From JBOGXA01 sp050694175 (GTDB lineage: Bacteria; Actinomycetota; CADDZG01; WHSQ01): DNA of 64,000 nt. This document shows positions 49,216 through 58,286 of this stretch, piece after piece. The stretch covers positions 69,237-133,236 of the forward strand of contig JBOGXA010000008.1 of the NCBI GenBank assembly GCA_050694175.1. Direction: 5' to 3'. Both the position numbers and the translations under genes were made by a program. How positions within the stretch are numbered: the stretch's first letter is position 1; each line of letters opens with the position of its first letter. The notes beneath the pieces were generated by a model. It saw only the letters and a program-made list of their open reading frames with translations, was not told where the DNA came from and did not search any database.

Positions 49216-50667
49216 GTGAGCGCCGAACACTCGCAGGTAAGCGAGTTCGTGTGGGAGCTGCCCATCGGCTACGTGGACGGCATGCGGGTGCCGGGACGCG
49301 TGTTTGCGTCGCGCGAGCTCTTTGCCAAGGCGGTCACAGACAGAGCGGTCCAGCAGGTCGCCAACGTCGCCACGCTGCCCGGGATAGTCGGTGCGTCGCT
49401 GGCCATGCCCGACATCCACTGGGGCTACGGCTTCCCGATCGGAGGTGTGGCCGCCACCGATGTGGATTCCGAAGGAGTCATCTCACCCGGGGGGGTCGGC
49501 TTCGACATCGGGTGCGGAGTTCGTCTGCTGCGAAGCGATCTCGACTACGAGTCCGATGCGAAGCCCGCCATGCGCGCGCTGGTGGAGGCGCTCGGAACGA
49601 TCGTTCCACGCGGTGTTGGCGGCTCAGGGCGCCTCCCCCTGACGGGCCGGGACTTCGACCGAGTGCTTACCGAGGGCGTGAGGCTGCCCCTCTCGGTGGG
49701 CGCCGGGTGGGATGAGGACGCGGAGTTGTGCGAGGACTCTGGGGTTCTCCCCGGAGCGGATCCGGGCGCGATCTCGGAGCGGGCGCGCGAGCGCGGCGCC
49801 CGGCAGCTGGGAAGCCTCGGCGCGGGCAATCACTTCCTCGAGATCCAGGTTGTGGATCAGATACGCGACGAACGGGCGGCAAGGATCATGGGGCTGGCCG
49901 AAGGGCAGGTGTGCGTGATGATCCATTCCGGCTCGCGCGGGGTGGGCCACCAGGCCTGCACCGACTATCTGAAGATCATCGACGGGCTGATGCCCGGGCT
50001 CGGCATTTCCGTCCCCGACCGCCAGCTCGCCTGCGTCCCGATCGGTCACGAGCAGGCCGATCGCTACCTCGGGGCGATGCTGGCAGCCGGAAACTTCGCG
50101 CGCGCCAACCGGCAGGTGCTGACGGATGCCGCCCGCGACGCCTTCTCGAGAATCTTTCGGCGCGGTGCCAAGGAGATGGGCATGAACCTCGTCTACGACA
50201 TCTCACACAACCTGGCCAAGATCGAGAAGCACGAGATCGACGCAGCCACCCGGACCCTGTGCGTCCACCGCAAGGGTGCGACGCGCGCGTTCGGCCCAGG
50301 TCACGCCGAGATCCCCGCGCGATACACAGAGATCGGACAGCCGGTGATCATTCCGGGGAGCATGGGATCTGCTTCGTTCGTCCTGACGGGATCGGAGGGT
50401 GCCGCGGCGCAGTCCTTCTCCTCGACCTGCCATGGGGCGGGGCGTGCGATGAGCCGCACGCAGGCAAAGAAGAGAATGAGCGGTGCCGAGCTCAAGCGCC
50501 AACTCGAAACGCAGGGCGTCATCGTGGCGAAGTCTCAGCTGAAGCTTCTGTCCGAGGAGGCTCCCTATGCGTACAAGGACGCGACCGCGGTCGTAGAAAC
50601 CTGCGAAGGCGCGGGTCTGTCAAAGGTGGTCGCCCGGCTGCGCCCGGTTGGCGTTGTGAAGGGCTGA
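49216..50667 (+). CDS. rtcB: RNA-splicing ligase RtcB
   Basis: A 483-residue GTP- and Mn-dependent RNA ligase that joins 2',3'-cyclic-phosphate (or 3'-phosphate) ends to 5'-OH ends. All metal ligands are visible: Asp97 and Cys100 in GFDIGCGVRL, His206 in GAGNHFLEI, His237 in IHSGSRGVGH and His331 in DISHN. The guanylylated His is His406 in TCHGAGRAMSR. The GTG start follows GAAAGAAAGGTC. In bacteria RtcB repairs RNAs cut by ribotoxins; the window also carries an AbiE toxin pair. No rtcA or rtcR is seen. A strong hairpin ends the operon. Confidence 0.95.
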   Translation: MSAEHSQVSEFVWELPIGYVDGMRVPGRVFASRELFAKAVTDRAVQQVANVATLPGIVGASLAMPDIHWGYGFPIGGVAATDVDSEGVISPGGVGFDIGCGVRLLRSDLDYESDAKPAMRALVEALGTIVPRGVGGSGRLPLTGRDFDRVLTEGVRLPLSVGAGWDEDAELCEDSGVLPGADPGAISERARERGARQLGSLGAGNHFLEIQVVDQIRDERAARIMGLAEGQVCVMIHSGSRGVGHQACTDYLKIIDGLMPGLGISVPDRQLACVPIGHEQADRYLGAMLAAGNFARANRQVLTDAARDAFSRIFRRGAKEMGMNLVYDISHNLAKIEKHEIDAATRTLCVHRKGATRAFGPGHAEIPARYTEIGQPVIIPGSMGSASFVLTGSEGAAAQSFSSTCHGAGRAMSRTQAKKRMSGAELKRQLETQGVIVAKSQLKLLSEEAPYAYKDATAVVETCEGAGLSKVVARLRPVGVVKG

Positions 50668-50682
50668 CGCGCCAAAGCAAAA

Positions 50683-50711
50683 GGGGCGTCCCGGGCTTGC
50701 GGGGACGCCCC
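50683..50711. terminator. Bidirectional terminator between rtcB and mutM
   Basis: GGGGCGTCCC (50683-50692) and GGGACGCCCC (50702-50711) form a perfect 10-bp stem with a 9-nt loop, 16 bp after the rtcB stop. On the minus strand the stem is followed by TTTTGC, giving a classical intrinsic terminator for mutM; on the plus strand a C/T-rich tail follows. It separates two converging genes. Confidence 0.85.
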
Positions 50712-50797
50712 CTCCCCTCCTCAACTGGCGGAGGAAGGATTACCAATCGGCACCCTTAACTGATAATTCGGCGCGGTACTCTCGAACCCTGCCGTCG

Positions 50798-51601
50798 TCA
50801 CGCCCGCTGACAGTGCGGGCAGTAGGTGGTGCCGCGCCCGCCCAGAACCGACCCTCTCAGCGGCGTTCCACAGCGCAGGCATGGAAATCCCTTCCGCCCG
50901 TAGGCGACAAGAAAAGTGGCGTTGCGTCCCGGCTCGCCGTTCACCATCTGATAGTCGCTAAACGTTGTTCCCTCGCGTTCGATTGCGCTGGTGAGGACCT
51001 CGCGGATCGCGGCGTGCAGATCGCGTGCGCGCCGAGGGCCGACGCGCCGGGACGCGGGGTGAATGCGCGCCAGCCACAACGCCTCGTCTGCATAGATGTT
51101 GCCCACTCCCGCAACCGGCCGCTGCGTCAGCAAATAGGGCTTGACCGGCGCGGTTGTGCGGGCAAGTTCGCGGGCGAAGCGATCGGGGTCGAAGTCGTCG
51201 GAAAGGGGTTCCGGACCCAGCGTCGCCAGCATCGGTATCGACGCGTAGTCTCCCCGTACAACGACCGCCAGCCGTCCGAAACGGCGCGGATCCCGAAAGG
51301 CGAGCATCCGTCCATCGTGGAGGTGGATCTCCGCGCGGTTGTTCGGATCTTCGAAGTCGAAGCGAAAGGCGCCGGTCATGCCGAGATGGATGACGAGCTC
51401 GAGACCGGTGTCGAGAGGGCAGATGAGGAACTTGCCGCGCCGTCCCACGTCGCGAACGGTTCGTCCCACCAACCGTTCGACATCGACGAACTGACGAGGG
51501 ACGTTCGGGTGCGGGTCGTACCAGACATCGGTCACACGGCGCCCGCTGAGCTCGGGTTGAAGCTGTCTGCGGACTGATTCGACTTCGGGAAGCTCGGGCA
51601 T
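50798..51601 (-). CDS. mutM: Formamidopyrimidine-DNA glycosylase
   Basis: A 267-residue base-excision-repair enzyme that removes 8-oxoguanine and formamidopyrimidines. It begins PELPEVE with the catalytic Pro2 and Glu3; Lys in RRGKFL; the helix-two-turns-helix contains VAGVGNIYADEALW; and the C-terminal zinc finger reads CLRCGTPLRGS ... TYCPHCQRA (CX2C-X16-CX2C). Length and motif order are normal. It converges with rtcB across a bidirectional terminator and is divergent from the csaA-like gene. Confidence 0.95.
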   Translation of the reverse strand: MPELPEVESVRRQLQPELSGRRVTDVWYDPHPNVPRQFVDVERLVGRTVRDVGRRGKFLICPLDTGLELVIHLGMTGAFRFDFEDPNNRAEIHLHDGRMLAFRDPRRFGRLAVVVRGDYASIPMLATLGPEPLSDDFDPDRFARELARTTAPVKPYLLTQRPVAGVGNIYADEALWLARIHPASRRVGPRRARDLHAAIREVLTSAIEREGTTFSDYQMVNGEPGRNATFLVAYGRKGFPCLRCGTPLRGSVLGGRGTTYCPHCQRA

Positions 51602-51686
51602 ACAGGTAGGGTACGCGGCCGACCCCGCTACCGGGGCAGATACTTGCAGTGATGAGCAGCAATGAGCTCCCTATGAGGTCTCAAGA

Positions 51687-52031
51687 CTGGCGCGCAAGGC
51701 GAACGTCGGAGCCGATGCGTTCTTCGCCCTCGATCTCCGCGCCGGCCGCGTGACCGCGGTCGAGGATTTCCCGGACGCACGCAAGCCCGCGTTAAAAATC
51801 GCAGTCGACTTTGGGCCCGTGGTGGGAGTGCTGCGCTCGAGCGCGCAGATAGTGAACTACTCCAAAGAGGAATTGCGGGGCCGCATGGTCGTGGCGGCGA
51901 TCAATCTGGGTCCGAAGAGAATCGCGGGATTCACCAGCGAGTTCCTGGTGCTCGGCGCCCTGGATCCCGACGGCACCGTAAGGCTCCTGGAGGTCCCCGA
52001 CGGGGTCGCCCCCGGGGCGCCGATCGCGTGA
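51687..52031 (+). CDS. csaA: CsaA-like tRNA-binding-domain protein, probable CTG start
   Basis: A 114-residue protein with a single tRNA-binding (EMAP/OB-fold) domain as in the export-linked chaperone CsaA. Typical sequence: ALDLRAGRV, FPDARKPALKIAVDFGP, SSAQIVNYSKEELRGR, RIAGFTSEFLVLGA. The conserved ALDLRAGRV lies upstream of the first ATG/GTG/TTG (GTG 51750, which would give only 93 residues and cut into the fold). The frame is open back to 51666 with no standard start, but a CTG at 51687-51689 follows a GAGGT Shine-Dalgarno by 7 nt and gives the usual CsaA length. So either CTG is used or the gene has lost its normal start. Confidence 0.75.
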   Translation: MARKANVGADAFFALDLRAGRVTAVEDFPDARKPALKIAVDFGPVVGVLRSSAQIVNYSKEELRGRMVVAAINLGPKRIAGFTSEFLVLGALDPDGTVRLLEVPDGVAPGAPIA

Positions 52032-52084
52032 CGGACAGCCGACCCCCACCGCCGCCGCCGTGACGCATCCCGAGACGCAGGGCG

Positions 52085-54448
52085 TCAGATCTCCCACGGA
52101 GGAGGGTTCGTGAAGAGAGCTTCCGCCTCGGCGGCCGGGACCGGCCGCGAGAAGTAGTAACCCTGGCCGGCACTGCACCCGAGCGCGCGCAGTTTTCGCA
52201 GCTGATCGATTGTTTCCACGCCCTCCGCCACCACCCGTTGTCCGAGAGTGCCTGCGAGCGCCGTCACAGCGCTGACGATGGCCACATCCTGATCGTTGTC
52301 GATGAGGTTCCCGACAAAAGAGCGGTCGATCTTCAGCGCATCGACCTGGAAACGTTTCAAGTAGCTGAGCGACGAATAACCCGCACCGAAATCGTCGAGC
52401 GCGAGATTCACACCGAGGCCTCGAAGAGCCCGCAGGGTCTGGATGGTCGTATCCGCGTCGTCCATGAGCGTCCCCTCGGTGATCTCCAACCCCAGGCGAT
52501 CGGGGGGAACCCCATGCCTGGCAAGACATTCCTCGACGGCTACGACGAGATCCGGTTGCTGGAACTCCGGGGCGCACAGGTTGAACCACACCACTGGGGG
52601 CGGCTCGGTTGAGCTCTCGAGCCAGCGGCGGAGTCGGAAACACACCGTCTCCAGAACCCATCGGCCGATCGGCACGATCGCGCCGGTGCGCTCGGCGAGA
52701 GGCAGGAATTCTCCCGGAGGCACTACTCCTCGGTCGGGATCGTCCCATCTGATCAGCGCCTCGAATCCGATCACCGATCCCGACGACAGGTCCACCTTGG
52801 GCTGATAGTGGAGCAGAAGCTCGCCCCCCTCCAGGGCGCGCCTGAGCGCCGACTCCGCCTGAATGCCCTCCTTCCCGGGAAGATCGCGGTCCTCATCGAA
52901 CAACTCGATGCGTCCCTTGCCTTTGGACTTCGCTCGGTACATGGCAAGGTCGGCATTGCGCACGAGTGCACCCGGGTCAATGCAGCCGGGCCAGCTGAGG
53001 GCCACGCCGACGCTCGCAGTGAACGTGAAGCGTGCGCCCCCAATCAGGAACGGCGCGCGCAGGTGATCGACGACTCGTTTGGCGATCCGCGAAACGATCC
53101 CGTCTTCTTTGATGTCTTCGACGAGGATGGCGAACTCATCGCCGCCGAAGCGTCCGATCGTGTCCTCGGGCCGGAGGCAGTCCTGTATGCGGCCGCTTAT
53201 CGCGACGAGAAGCTCATCGCCGAGGCTGCGACCGTGGTCCGAGTTGACACCTTTGAACTCGTCGACATCGACGATGATTACCGCGACGGCCTCGTTGCGG
53301 CGGTCGGCTCGCGTGAGTGCGTGCGTTACGCGGTCGTCGAACAGCGAGCGGTTTGGGAGTTTCGTCAACGGGTCGTGGAAGGACTGGTACGCAAGCTCGT
53401 GGAGCCGGCGCTGGTCGGCCGCCCGTAGGATTGTGTTCTCCACCACGACACCGGCTTGACGTCCGAAGCTACCGATCATGGCTCGCTCACCCGCGTTCCA
53501 CTCCCGGGCCGCCCTCGTATTGCTTCCCACGAGGACCCCCACCGGACCCTCGGCCCCGATCAGAGGCACAACCGCATACGAGGACATGGGCGATCCGACG
53601 TCGAGATGGAAATGCAGGGTTTCTCCCCCGGCGGGAACGAACGCGGGAACAGATGCCTCCATCGACGAGTTCCACAGGGGCCATTCGGAAACGGGTGTAT
53701 TAATCAGCAGTCTCTTGATCTGATACACGTACCCGGGCGCGGCTCCCACATTGAAGACATGCGAGATGCGCGCGGCTCCATCCTTCAAGCACAACGTCGC
53801 GTGTTCGGTGCCGATCAGGTCGCGCGCGATCCGTACGAGAGTCTCGCCGGCCTCTTCGACCGACATCGCTTCCAGCACCTCCTCGTAGAGACGGTGGATG
53901 TGCGATTCACCCCGCTCCGCCGCGGTTACCTGCTCGCGGGCCACCTCGGCCTCGGCTTTCAGCCGGACCGCATCGCGGCGCGCCAGGGCCTGACCGGCCG
54001 ACAACGAGATCAACGACAGCATCTCGACGGCTCCGGGAGTCGAATCCGGTATCGGTGGCTCGATCATCAGAACCCCCACCGCCCGGCTCGTCGCCAGCGG
54101 CTCGAGGCGCGCCGCTGCGATACCAAGGTCACTCGCCAGGCCGGCGGGCCAGCGGGCATCTTCGGTCGCGGGTTCAGAGACGATGGGGACGAGGTCGCGG
54201 AGGACCGCCGCGGCCGCCGGCCACCGCGCGATGGGAATGTCCGCCCAGCGCCCAACACCCTCGGGCCACCGATCTCCAGTCGCCGAACTCACGACGTAGG
54301 GCCCGACGAGGCTCGCTTCGAGGTCGTACAGCCACACCGAGACCCTGCGCGCGGCGAATGCTTCGCGCGCCGCCCGGCAGGCGCGCAAGACTCCATCCGC
54401 GTCCGCATCGAGCGGGACGCGCGTCATGTCGGTAGTCGAAGGAAGCAA
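52085..54448 (-). CDS. GAF-GGDEF-EAL protein (c-di-GMP turnover)
   Basis: A 787-residue cytosolic protein with two N-terminal GAF-like sensor domains (about 15-155 and 190-340), a GGDEF domain (about 350-515; GGDEF at 435-439, I-site RPED at 426-429) and an EAL phosphodiesterase (about 530-780; EAL 563-565, EITEGTLMDD, DDFGAGYSS, KIDRSFV, AEGVET). All catalytic residues I can check are present in both domains, so it may switch between making and degrading c-di-GMP. Start is TTG 54448, behind GGGAG; an ATG seven codons later (MTRVPLD) is the alternative. It lies beside genes for surface polysaccharide. Confidence 0.9.
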   Translation of the reverse strand: MLPSTTDMTRVPLDADADGVLRACRAAREAFAARRVSVWLYDLEASLVGPYVVSSATGDRWPEGVGRWADIPIARWPAAAAVLRDLVPIVSEPATEDARWPAGLASDLGIAAARLEPLATSRAVGVLMIEPPIPDSTPGAVEMLSLISLSAGQALARRDAVRLKAEAEVAREQVTAAERGESHIHRLYEEVLEAMSVEEAGETLVRIARDLIGTEHATLCLKDGAARISHVFNVGAAPGYVYQIKRLLINTPVSEWPLWNSSMEASVPAFVPAGGETLHFHLDVGSPMSSYAVVPLIGAEGPVGVLVGSNTRAAREWNAGERAMIGSFGRQAGVVVENTILRAADQRRLHELAYQSFHDPLTKLPNRSLFDDRVTHALTRADRRNEAVAVIIVDVDEFKGVNSDHGRSLGDELLVAISGRIQDCLRPEDTIGRFGGDEFAILVEDIKEDGIVSRIAKRVVDHLRAPFLIGGARFTFTASVGVALSWPGCIDPGALVRNADLAMYRAKSKGKGRIELFDEDRDLPGKEGIQAESALRRALEGGELLLHYQPKVDLSSGSVIGFEALIRWDDPDRGVVPPGEFLPLAERTGAIVPIGRWVLETVCFRLRRWLESSTEPPPVVWFNLCAPEFQQPDLVVAVEECLARHGVPPDRLGLEITEGTLMDDADTTIQTLRALRGLGVNLALDDFGAGYSSLSYLKRFQVDALKIDRSFVGNLIDNDQDVAIVSAVTALAGTLGQRVVAEGVETIDQLRKLRALGCSAGQGYYFSRPVPAAEAEALFTNPPPWEI

Positions 54449-54509
54449 CGAAATAGACTCCCGTCCTGTTTAGGGTGCTATCGGCAAAGGAGACCTCGGC
54501 CTGAAAGCA

Positions 54510-56483
54510 GTGGGGGGATGGGGCAAGAGGATGCTGCGCAGCCCTCGGAAGGCTGCGGCGTCCGAGCGGGAATCGGCACCGTCCCCCGACCCCATCGCGC
54601 CCACCGAGAGGCAGCGCGGGCGTCGGCTGAGGCGGGCCGCGGCGTGGACGGTCGCCGGGCTCGTTATCGTGCTCGCCGGACTCGGCGCTTACGTGGGCAT
54701 CCCCGTGTACTCCGACCTGAACGAGGCCCGCCGGCTTCTGGACGAAAATCCGCAGGACGTCTCGCCCCGTGACATCCGATCCGCCCGCGCCCGGATCGAG
54801 TCGGCACGGCGGCGGCTCGGCACCCTCGCGGCGGACGTGCTGAAGACCATCCCGATCGTGGGGGCCAACGTTGACGCCGTCGACGCCGCAGCAACCGATC
54901 TGTTGCCTGTGACCGATACCGGCGTGACCCTGCGTCACCGCATGGACGTGGTCGAGTCCGACGGGTTTCTGGCCGGGGGCGCGGTGCGGCTCGACGTCCT
55001 TGCGTCCTTCGAGAAGCCCCTCGCCGACCAGGCCGATGCACTGGGCCGCCTCGCCGGCACGATCGAGCGGCATCGCACCGGTGCGCTTGCGCCGCCCCTG
55101 TGGACCGCCCTCGACCGGCTGGCTGAACGCACCCGCGAGCTCCACGAGGCCGCCTCGAAGGCGCACATGCTGGTGGAGATCTCCGACGATCTGCTCGGTG
55201 CCGGCGGCGAACGCACCTACCTCGTTGCGCTGATCAACAACGCCGAGCTGCGTGGTGCGGGTGGAGTCCTTACCGGGCTCGGCACCATCACGGCGCGCAA
55301 CGGCGAGTTGCAGCTGAACGATCTCTTCGAGCACCGGGAGTTCGCGGCGCACGGTCCGCTCCAGCAAGTGGAGGCCTCTCCCACGTACGTTCGGAGATAC
55401 GGAGAGTTCAAGGCGAACACGACCCTGACCATCAACGCGACCCTCTCTCCCGACGTCCCCGAGGTGGCGGTCGTTGCGGCGGGTATCTACGAAGCGGTCA
55501 AGAGGACTCGGACCGACGGCGCTCTGGTGATTGACCCGCGCGGCCTCGCCGCTCTGATGCCGCCGGGGCAAGAGATCGACGTCGCAGGCACGGACCTCAC
55601 CGTCAACAAGGACTCGCTTGCGCGCTTCGTCTACTCGGACGCATACGAGGTGTTCGACGATCAATCGCGTCGGCGCGGCGCCCTGATCGACGTGGGCCGC
55701 CGGGTTTTCGAAGCAACGCTCAGTGAGGGATTCGGCTCGAGGGACAGTTTGTCCGATGCAGCGGCGGCGTTTGCGGGCGGGCACGTTCGTTTCGTCTCGT
55801 TCGATCCCACTGAGCAGGACGCGCTGCGCGCGGCGGGGGCGACCGGCGACATCACGCCGCCCGAAAGCGACGCGATGCTCGTCGCCGTACAGAACTTCGG
55901 AACCACAGCCGCGGGCGGCACCAAGCTCGACTATTGGGCCCGGCGCCACGAGTCGCATCGCTGCGAGCTCACCGACAGCGGAGCATCCTGCGCGACGGCG
56001 GTGGAGATCACCAACATGACGCCCGACGGTCTGTCGGCGTACGTCGCCGGCCGTCCCTACGGGCAGATGCGCGACTACGTGGAGATCTTCGTCCCGGGAA
56101 GCGCTCGATTGCTGTCCATCGAAGCCGACGGCAACCCGGTGCGATATCGCTTGGAACCGGAAACCGGCCACAAGGTCGTCAGCGTTTTCGCAGAGATCGA
56201 AACCGGGGAATCGCGAACGATCGCGGTGACGTACGAGCTGTTGAGCGTGAGCGGGGAGACCGGCTACAAGCTCGTGGCCACGCCTCAGCCGCTGGCGCGC
56301 GACGCTCGCATCGACATCGACATCGACGCGCCCGAGGACTGGGTCGTGAGGGGACCGGGCTCGGACGGCACCGGCGAGTACGAGTATCGGGGCAGCTTCA
56401 CGAGCGTCGTGAGGGCCGAGGCTGCCCCCGACGAACGGACCGGCCTTCCGGCCTTATGGGAAGTGATCGACTTCTGGGATTAA
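54510..56483 (+). CDS. DUF4012-family membrane-anchored extracytoplasmic protein
   Basis: A 657-residue protein: a basic N-terminus with Pro/Ser, one membrane helix (about 45-67), then a large extracytoplasmic region. It matches the DUF4012 family of actinomycetes by eye: LGAGGERTYLVALINNAELRG (in part), GAGGVLTGLGTITARNGEL and VNKDSLARFVYSDAYEVF. Members often lie near glycosyltransferases and exopolysaccharide genes, as here, and have no known activity. Start is GTG 54510 or ATG 54531. It converges with the LPFTG gene over a strong hairpin. Confidence 0.8.
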   Translation: MGGWGKRMLRSPRKAAASERESAPSPDPIAPTERQRGRRLRRAAAWTVAGLVIVLAGLGAYVGIPVYSDLNEARRLLDENPQDVSPRDIRSARARIESARRRLGTLAADVLKTIPIVGANVDAVDAAATDLLPVTDTGVTLRHRMDVVESDGFLAGGAVRLDVLASFEKPLADQADALGRLAGTIERHRTGALAPPLWTALDRLAERTRELHEAASKAHMLVEISDDLLGAGGERTYLVALINNAELRGAGGVLTGLGTITARNGELQLNDLFEHREFAAHGPLQQVEASPTYVRRYGEFKANTTLTINATLSPDVPEVAVVAAGIYEAVKRTRTDGALVIDPRGLAALMPPGQEIDVAGTDLTVNKDSLARFVYSDAYEVFDDQSRRRGALIDVGRRVFEATLSEGFGSRDSLSDAAAAFAGGHVRFVSFDPTEQDALRAAGATGDITPPESDAMLVAVQNFGTTAAGGTKLDYWARRHESHRCELTDSGASCATAVEITNMTPDGLSAYVAGRPYGQMRDYVEIFVPGSARLLSIEADGNPVRYRLEPETGHKVVSVFAEIETGESRTIAVTYELLSVSGETGYKLVATPQPLARDARIDIDIDAPEDWVVRGPGSDGTGEYEYRGSFTSVVRAEAAPDERTGLPALWEVIDFWD

Positions 56484-56490
56484 CAGAACG

Positions 56491-56528
56491 CCCCGACCCG
56501 CGACCTCTTGGCGGCCGGCGGGCCGGGG
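56491..56528 (+). terminator. Intrinsic-like terminator after the DUF4012 gene
   Basis: CCCCGACCCGC (56491-56501) and GCGGGCCGGGG (56518-56528) pair over 11 bp with a single mismatch and a 16-nt loop, followed by GGTCTCTTTACT. It begins 8 bp after the stop codon and lies between converging genes. The downstream T content is modest. Confidence 0.65.
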
Positions 56529-56539
56529 GGTCTCTTTAC

Positions 56540-56845
56540 TCACTCCTCGCGAGGACGGGTGCGTCGCAGAACCACCACGCCCGTGCCTATTGCGGCAACT
56601 CCCGTTCCTGCGAAGAGCATCAAGTCGGCGCCTGTGAACGGCAGCAGACCGGAATCTGTATCCTCCTCGACGCTCGGCTGGTTCGGTCCGCCGAAGCGAG
56701 TCTGCACGTCCGGTTGGTTCTCGCTGTAACCCTCCGACTGAGCCAACGCGGCCGATGAGAATGCCAGCGCCATCAGGACCATCACGAACACGGTCGCGAT
56801 GGTGACGCTGATGCTCCTCGGGGCGCGCCTGTGTCTCTCGAGCAC
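56540..56845 (-). CDS. Small LPFTG-type surface protein (sortase substrate)
   Basis: A 101-residue exported protein: basic N-terminus, hydrophobic signal core and an AxA cleavage site (ALA|Q at 33-36), about 30 residues of acidic/polar mature sequence, then a cell-wall sorting signal: LPFTG (68-72), hydrophobic helix and a basic tail RRTRPREE. Sortase would link it to peptidoglycan, leaving a very short displayed peptide. The GTG 56845 sits 1 bp after the stop of the sugar-transferase gene, with GGAGG 6 nt upstream. No sortase gene is in the window. Confidence 0.82.
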   Translation of the reverse strand: MLERHRRAPRSISVTIATVFVMVLMALAFSSAALAQSEGYSENQPDVQTRFGGPNQPSVEEDTDSGLLPFTGADLMLFAGTGVAAIGTGVVVLRRTRPREE

Positions 56846-56846
56846 G

Positions 56847-58286
56847 TCATCCCTCCTTTCCGAAGTCGGCACCTGTTCTCTCCTCCTTACGCAATAGGGT
56901 GGGAGCAGTTCTCAACAAGATCTTGAGATCACTCCCGAGTGACCAGTTCTCGATGTAGTAGTTGTCGAACGCAGCGCGTTCCTCTATCGACGTGTTACCG
57001 CGCAATCCGTGGATCTGTGCCCACCCCGTCACTCCGGCCGGGAGTCTGTGCCGCGACGCATAACGCGGGTACATGTCCTGGAACAATTCGACGAAGTGGG
57101 GTCGCTCGGGTCGCGGCCCGACCAGCGACATCTCGCCCTTTAGGACGTTGAAGAGCTGAGGCAGCTCATCGAGCCCTGTGTCTCTAAAGAACCTTCCGAC
57201 GCGCGTCACCCGGCTCTCGCTCGCACACCATTCGACGTCCTGGATCGCTTCATCCGCCACATGCATCGTCCGGAACTTGAGGATGTCGAACGCCCGGCCG
57301 TCCAGGCTCACCCGGCGCTGTCTGTGAAGAATGGGCAGACCCGAATCGATGAGCGTCACGACCGCGACCGCGCCCATCACGGGCGCCGAGACGATGAGGG
57401 CGACCGCCGCCAGCACGAGATCAAGGGCCCGCTTGAGCAGCCACATCGGACGGTTGCGCGCGGGAGTCTGCAGCCGCACCATGGGTAGTCCCCAGACGTG
57501 ATCCGATGCTCCACCGGCAAAGCCAAGTTCGAAGAACCGCGGCACAACCCAGACGTCGGCGCCGCTCGTCATCGTGTCCCGGATCACGTCGATCATGTTG
57601 CTCTGGTCCCCGGTACTGAAGGCAACGATGACAACCTCGATCCGTCGAGCTCTGACGATCGCCGGAATGTCCGTCAGCTCTCCCAGCAGGCCGGTCCCGA
57701 GGTCGGCACCGTCGAACTTCGGGTTGTCGTCGACCGCACCCACCACCTCGAGCCCATACTCCTCGTGCGTCGCAAGCGTACTGATCAGCCGGCGCCCGAT
57801 CTCTCCCGCCCCTACGACGAGGGTTCGCGTCTTGTGGTCGATGCTCGACAGGGATCGCTCCAGGTAGCGCGACGCGATCCGCCCGGCGAACAGCATCGGC
57901 ACACTCATGGCGGCCACCGCCAGCACGAGGCGCGAGTCACCGGGGCTCCATACGAGGGCGCCGGCCGACGCGATCGCATACGCGAAGCAGACGCGGCGCG
58001 CCAGGGGGCCGCCATCATCCAGTGCGCTGGCACTCAGCCGGCGAGGCCCGAAATGGGGAGCGACCACGAACGTAAACGCCGCAACTCCGAACAGCGCGAT
58101 CGAGGGTCTCAGCGAGCCGGTGTAGAAGCGGGTCGCCCACAACAGCACCAGAAGCAGCCACGAATCGGTGAGCGGAACCACGATATCCCGCAGGGGGCGA
58201 ATCCTGTAGGGGCGGGCGACAACCCCGGCCTCCGCCCACCACGCAGTCTGACCCGTCAGGGCAGCTTCGTGGGCCGGAGGGGTCAT
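56847..58286 (-). CDS. Polyprenyl-phosphate sugar-1-phosphate transferase (exopolysaccharide initiation)
   Basis: A 479-residue membrane enzyme of the WcaJ/PssY type that attaches the first sugar phosphate to undecaprenyl phosphate. The N-terminal half has four to five helices and a Rossmann-like domain (TRTLVVGAGEIGRRLI); the C-terminal catalytic domain starts with KRALDLVLAAVALIVSAPV and carries DILKFRTMH, TGLDELPQLFNVLKGEMSLVGPRPE and GVTGWAQIHGLRGNT. The Lys/Arg and Asp-Glu residues of the active site are present. It begins surface polysaccharide building blocks; the sugar is not predictable. It is coupled to the LPFTG gene and preceded by about 400 bp of non-coding DNA. Confidence 0.92.
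   Translation of the reverse strand: MTPPAHEAALTGQTAWWAEAGVVARPYRIRPLRDIVVPLTDSWLLLVLLWATRFYTGSLRPSIALFGVAAFTFVVAPHFGPRRLSASALDDGGPLARRVCFAYAIASAGALVWSPGDSRLVLAVAAMSVPMLFAGRIASRYLERSLSSIDHKTRTLVVGAGEIGRRLISTLATHEEYGLEVVGAVDDNPKFDGADLGTGLLGELTDIPAIVRARRIEVVIVAFSTGDQSNMIDVIRDTMTSGADVWVVPRFFELGFAGGASDHVWGLPMVRLQTPARNRPMWLLKRALDLVLAAVALIVSAPVMGAVAVVTLIDSGLPILHRQRRVSLDGRAFDILKFRTMHVADEAIQDVEWCASESRVTRVGRFFRDTGLDELPQLFNVLKGEMSLVGPRPERPHFVELFQDMYPRYASRHRLPAGVTGWAQIHGLRGNTSIEERAAFDNYYIENWSLGSDLKILLRTAPTLLRKEERTGADFGKEG

Noticed and set aside
54174..56171. A 665-codon minus-strand open frame opposite the DUF4012 gene
   Set aside because: The plus-strand product has a membrane anchor and a family-like pattern, while the minus frame is Arg/Gly/Ala-rich with no motif.
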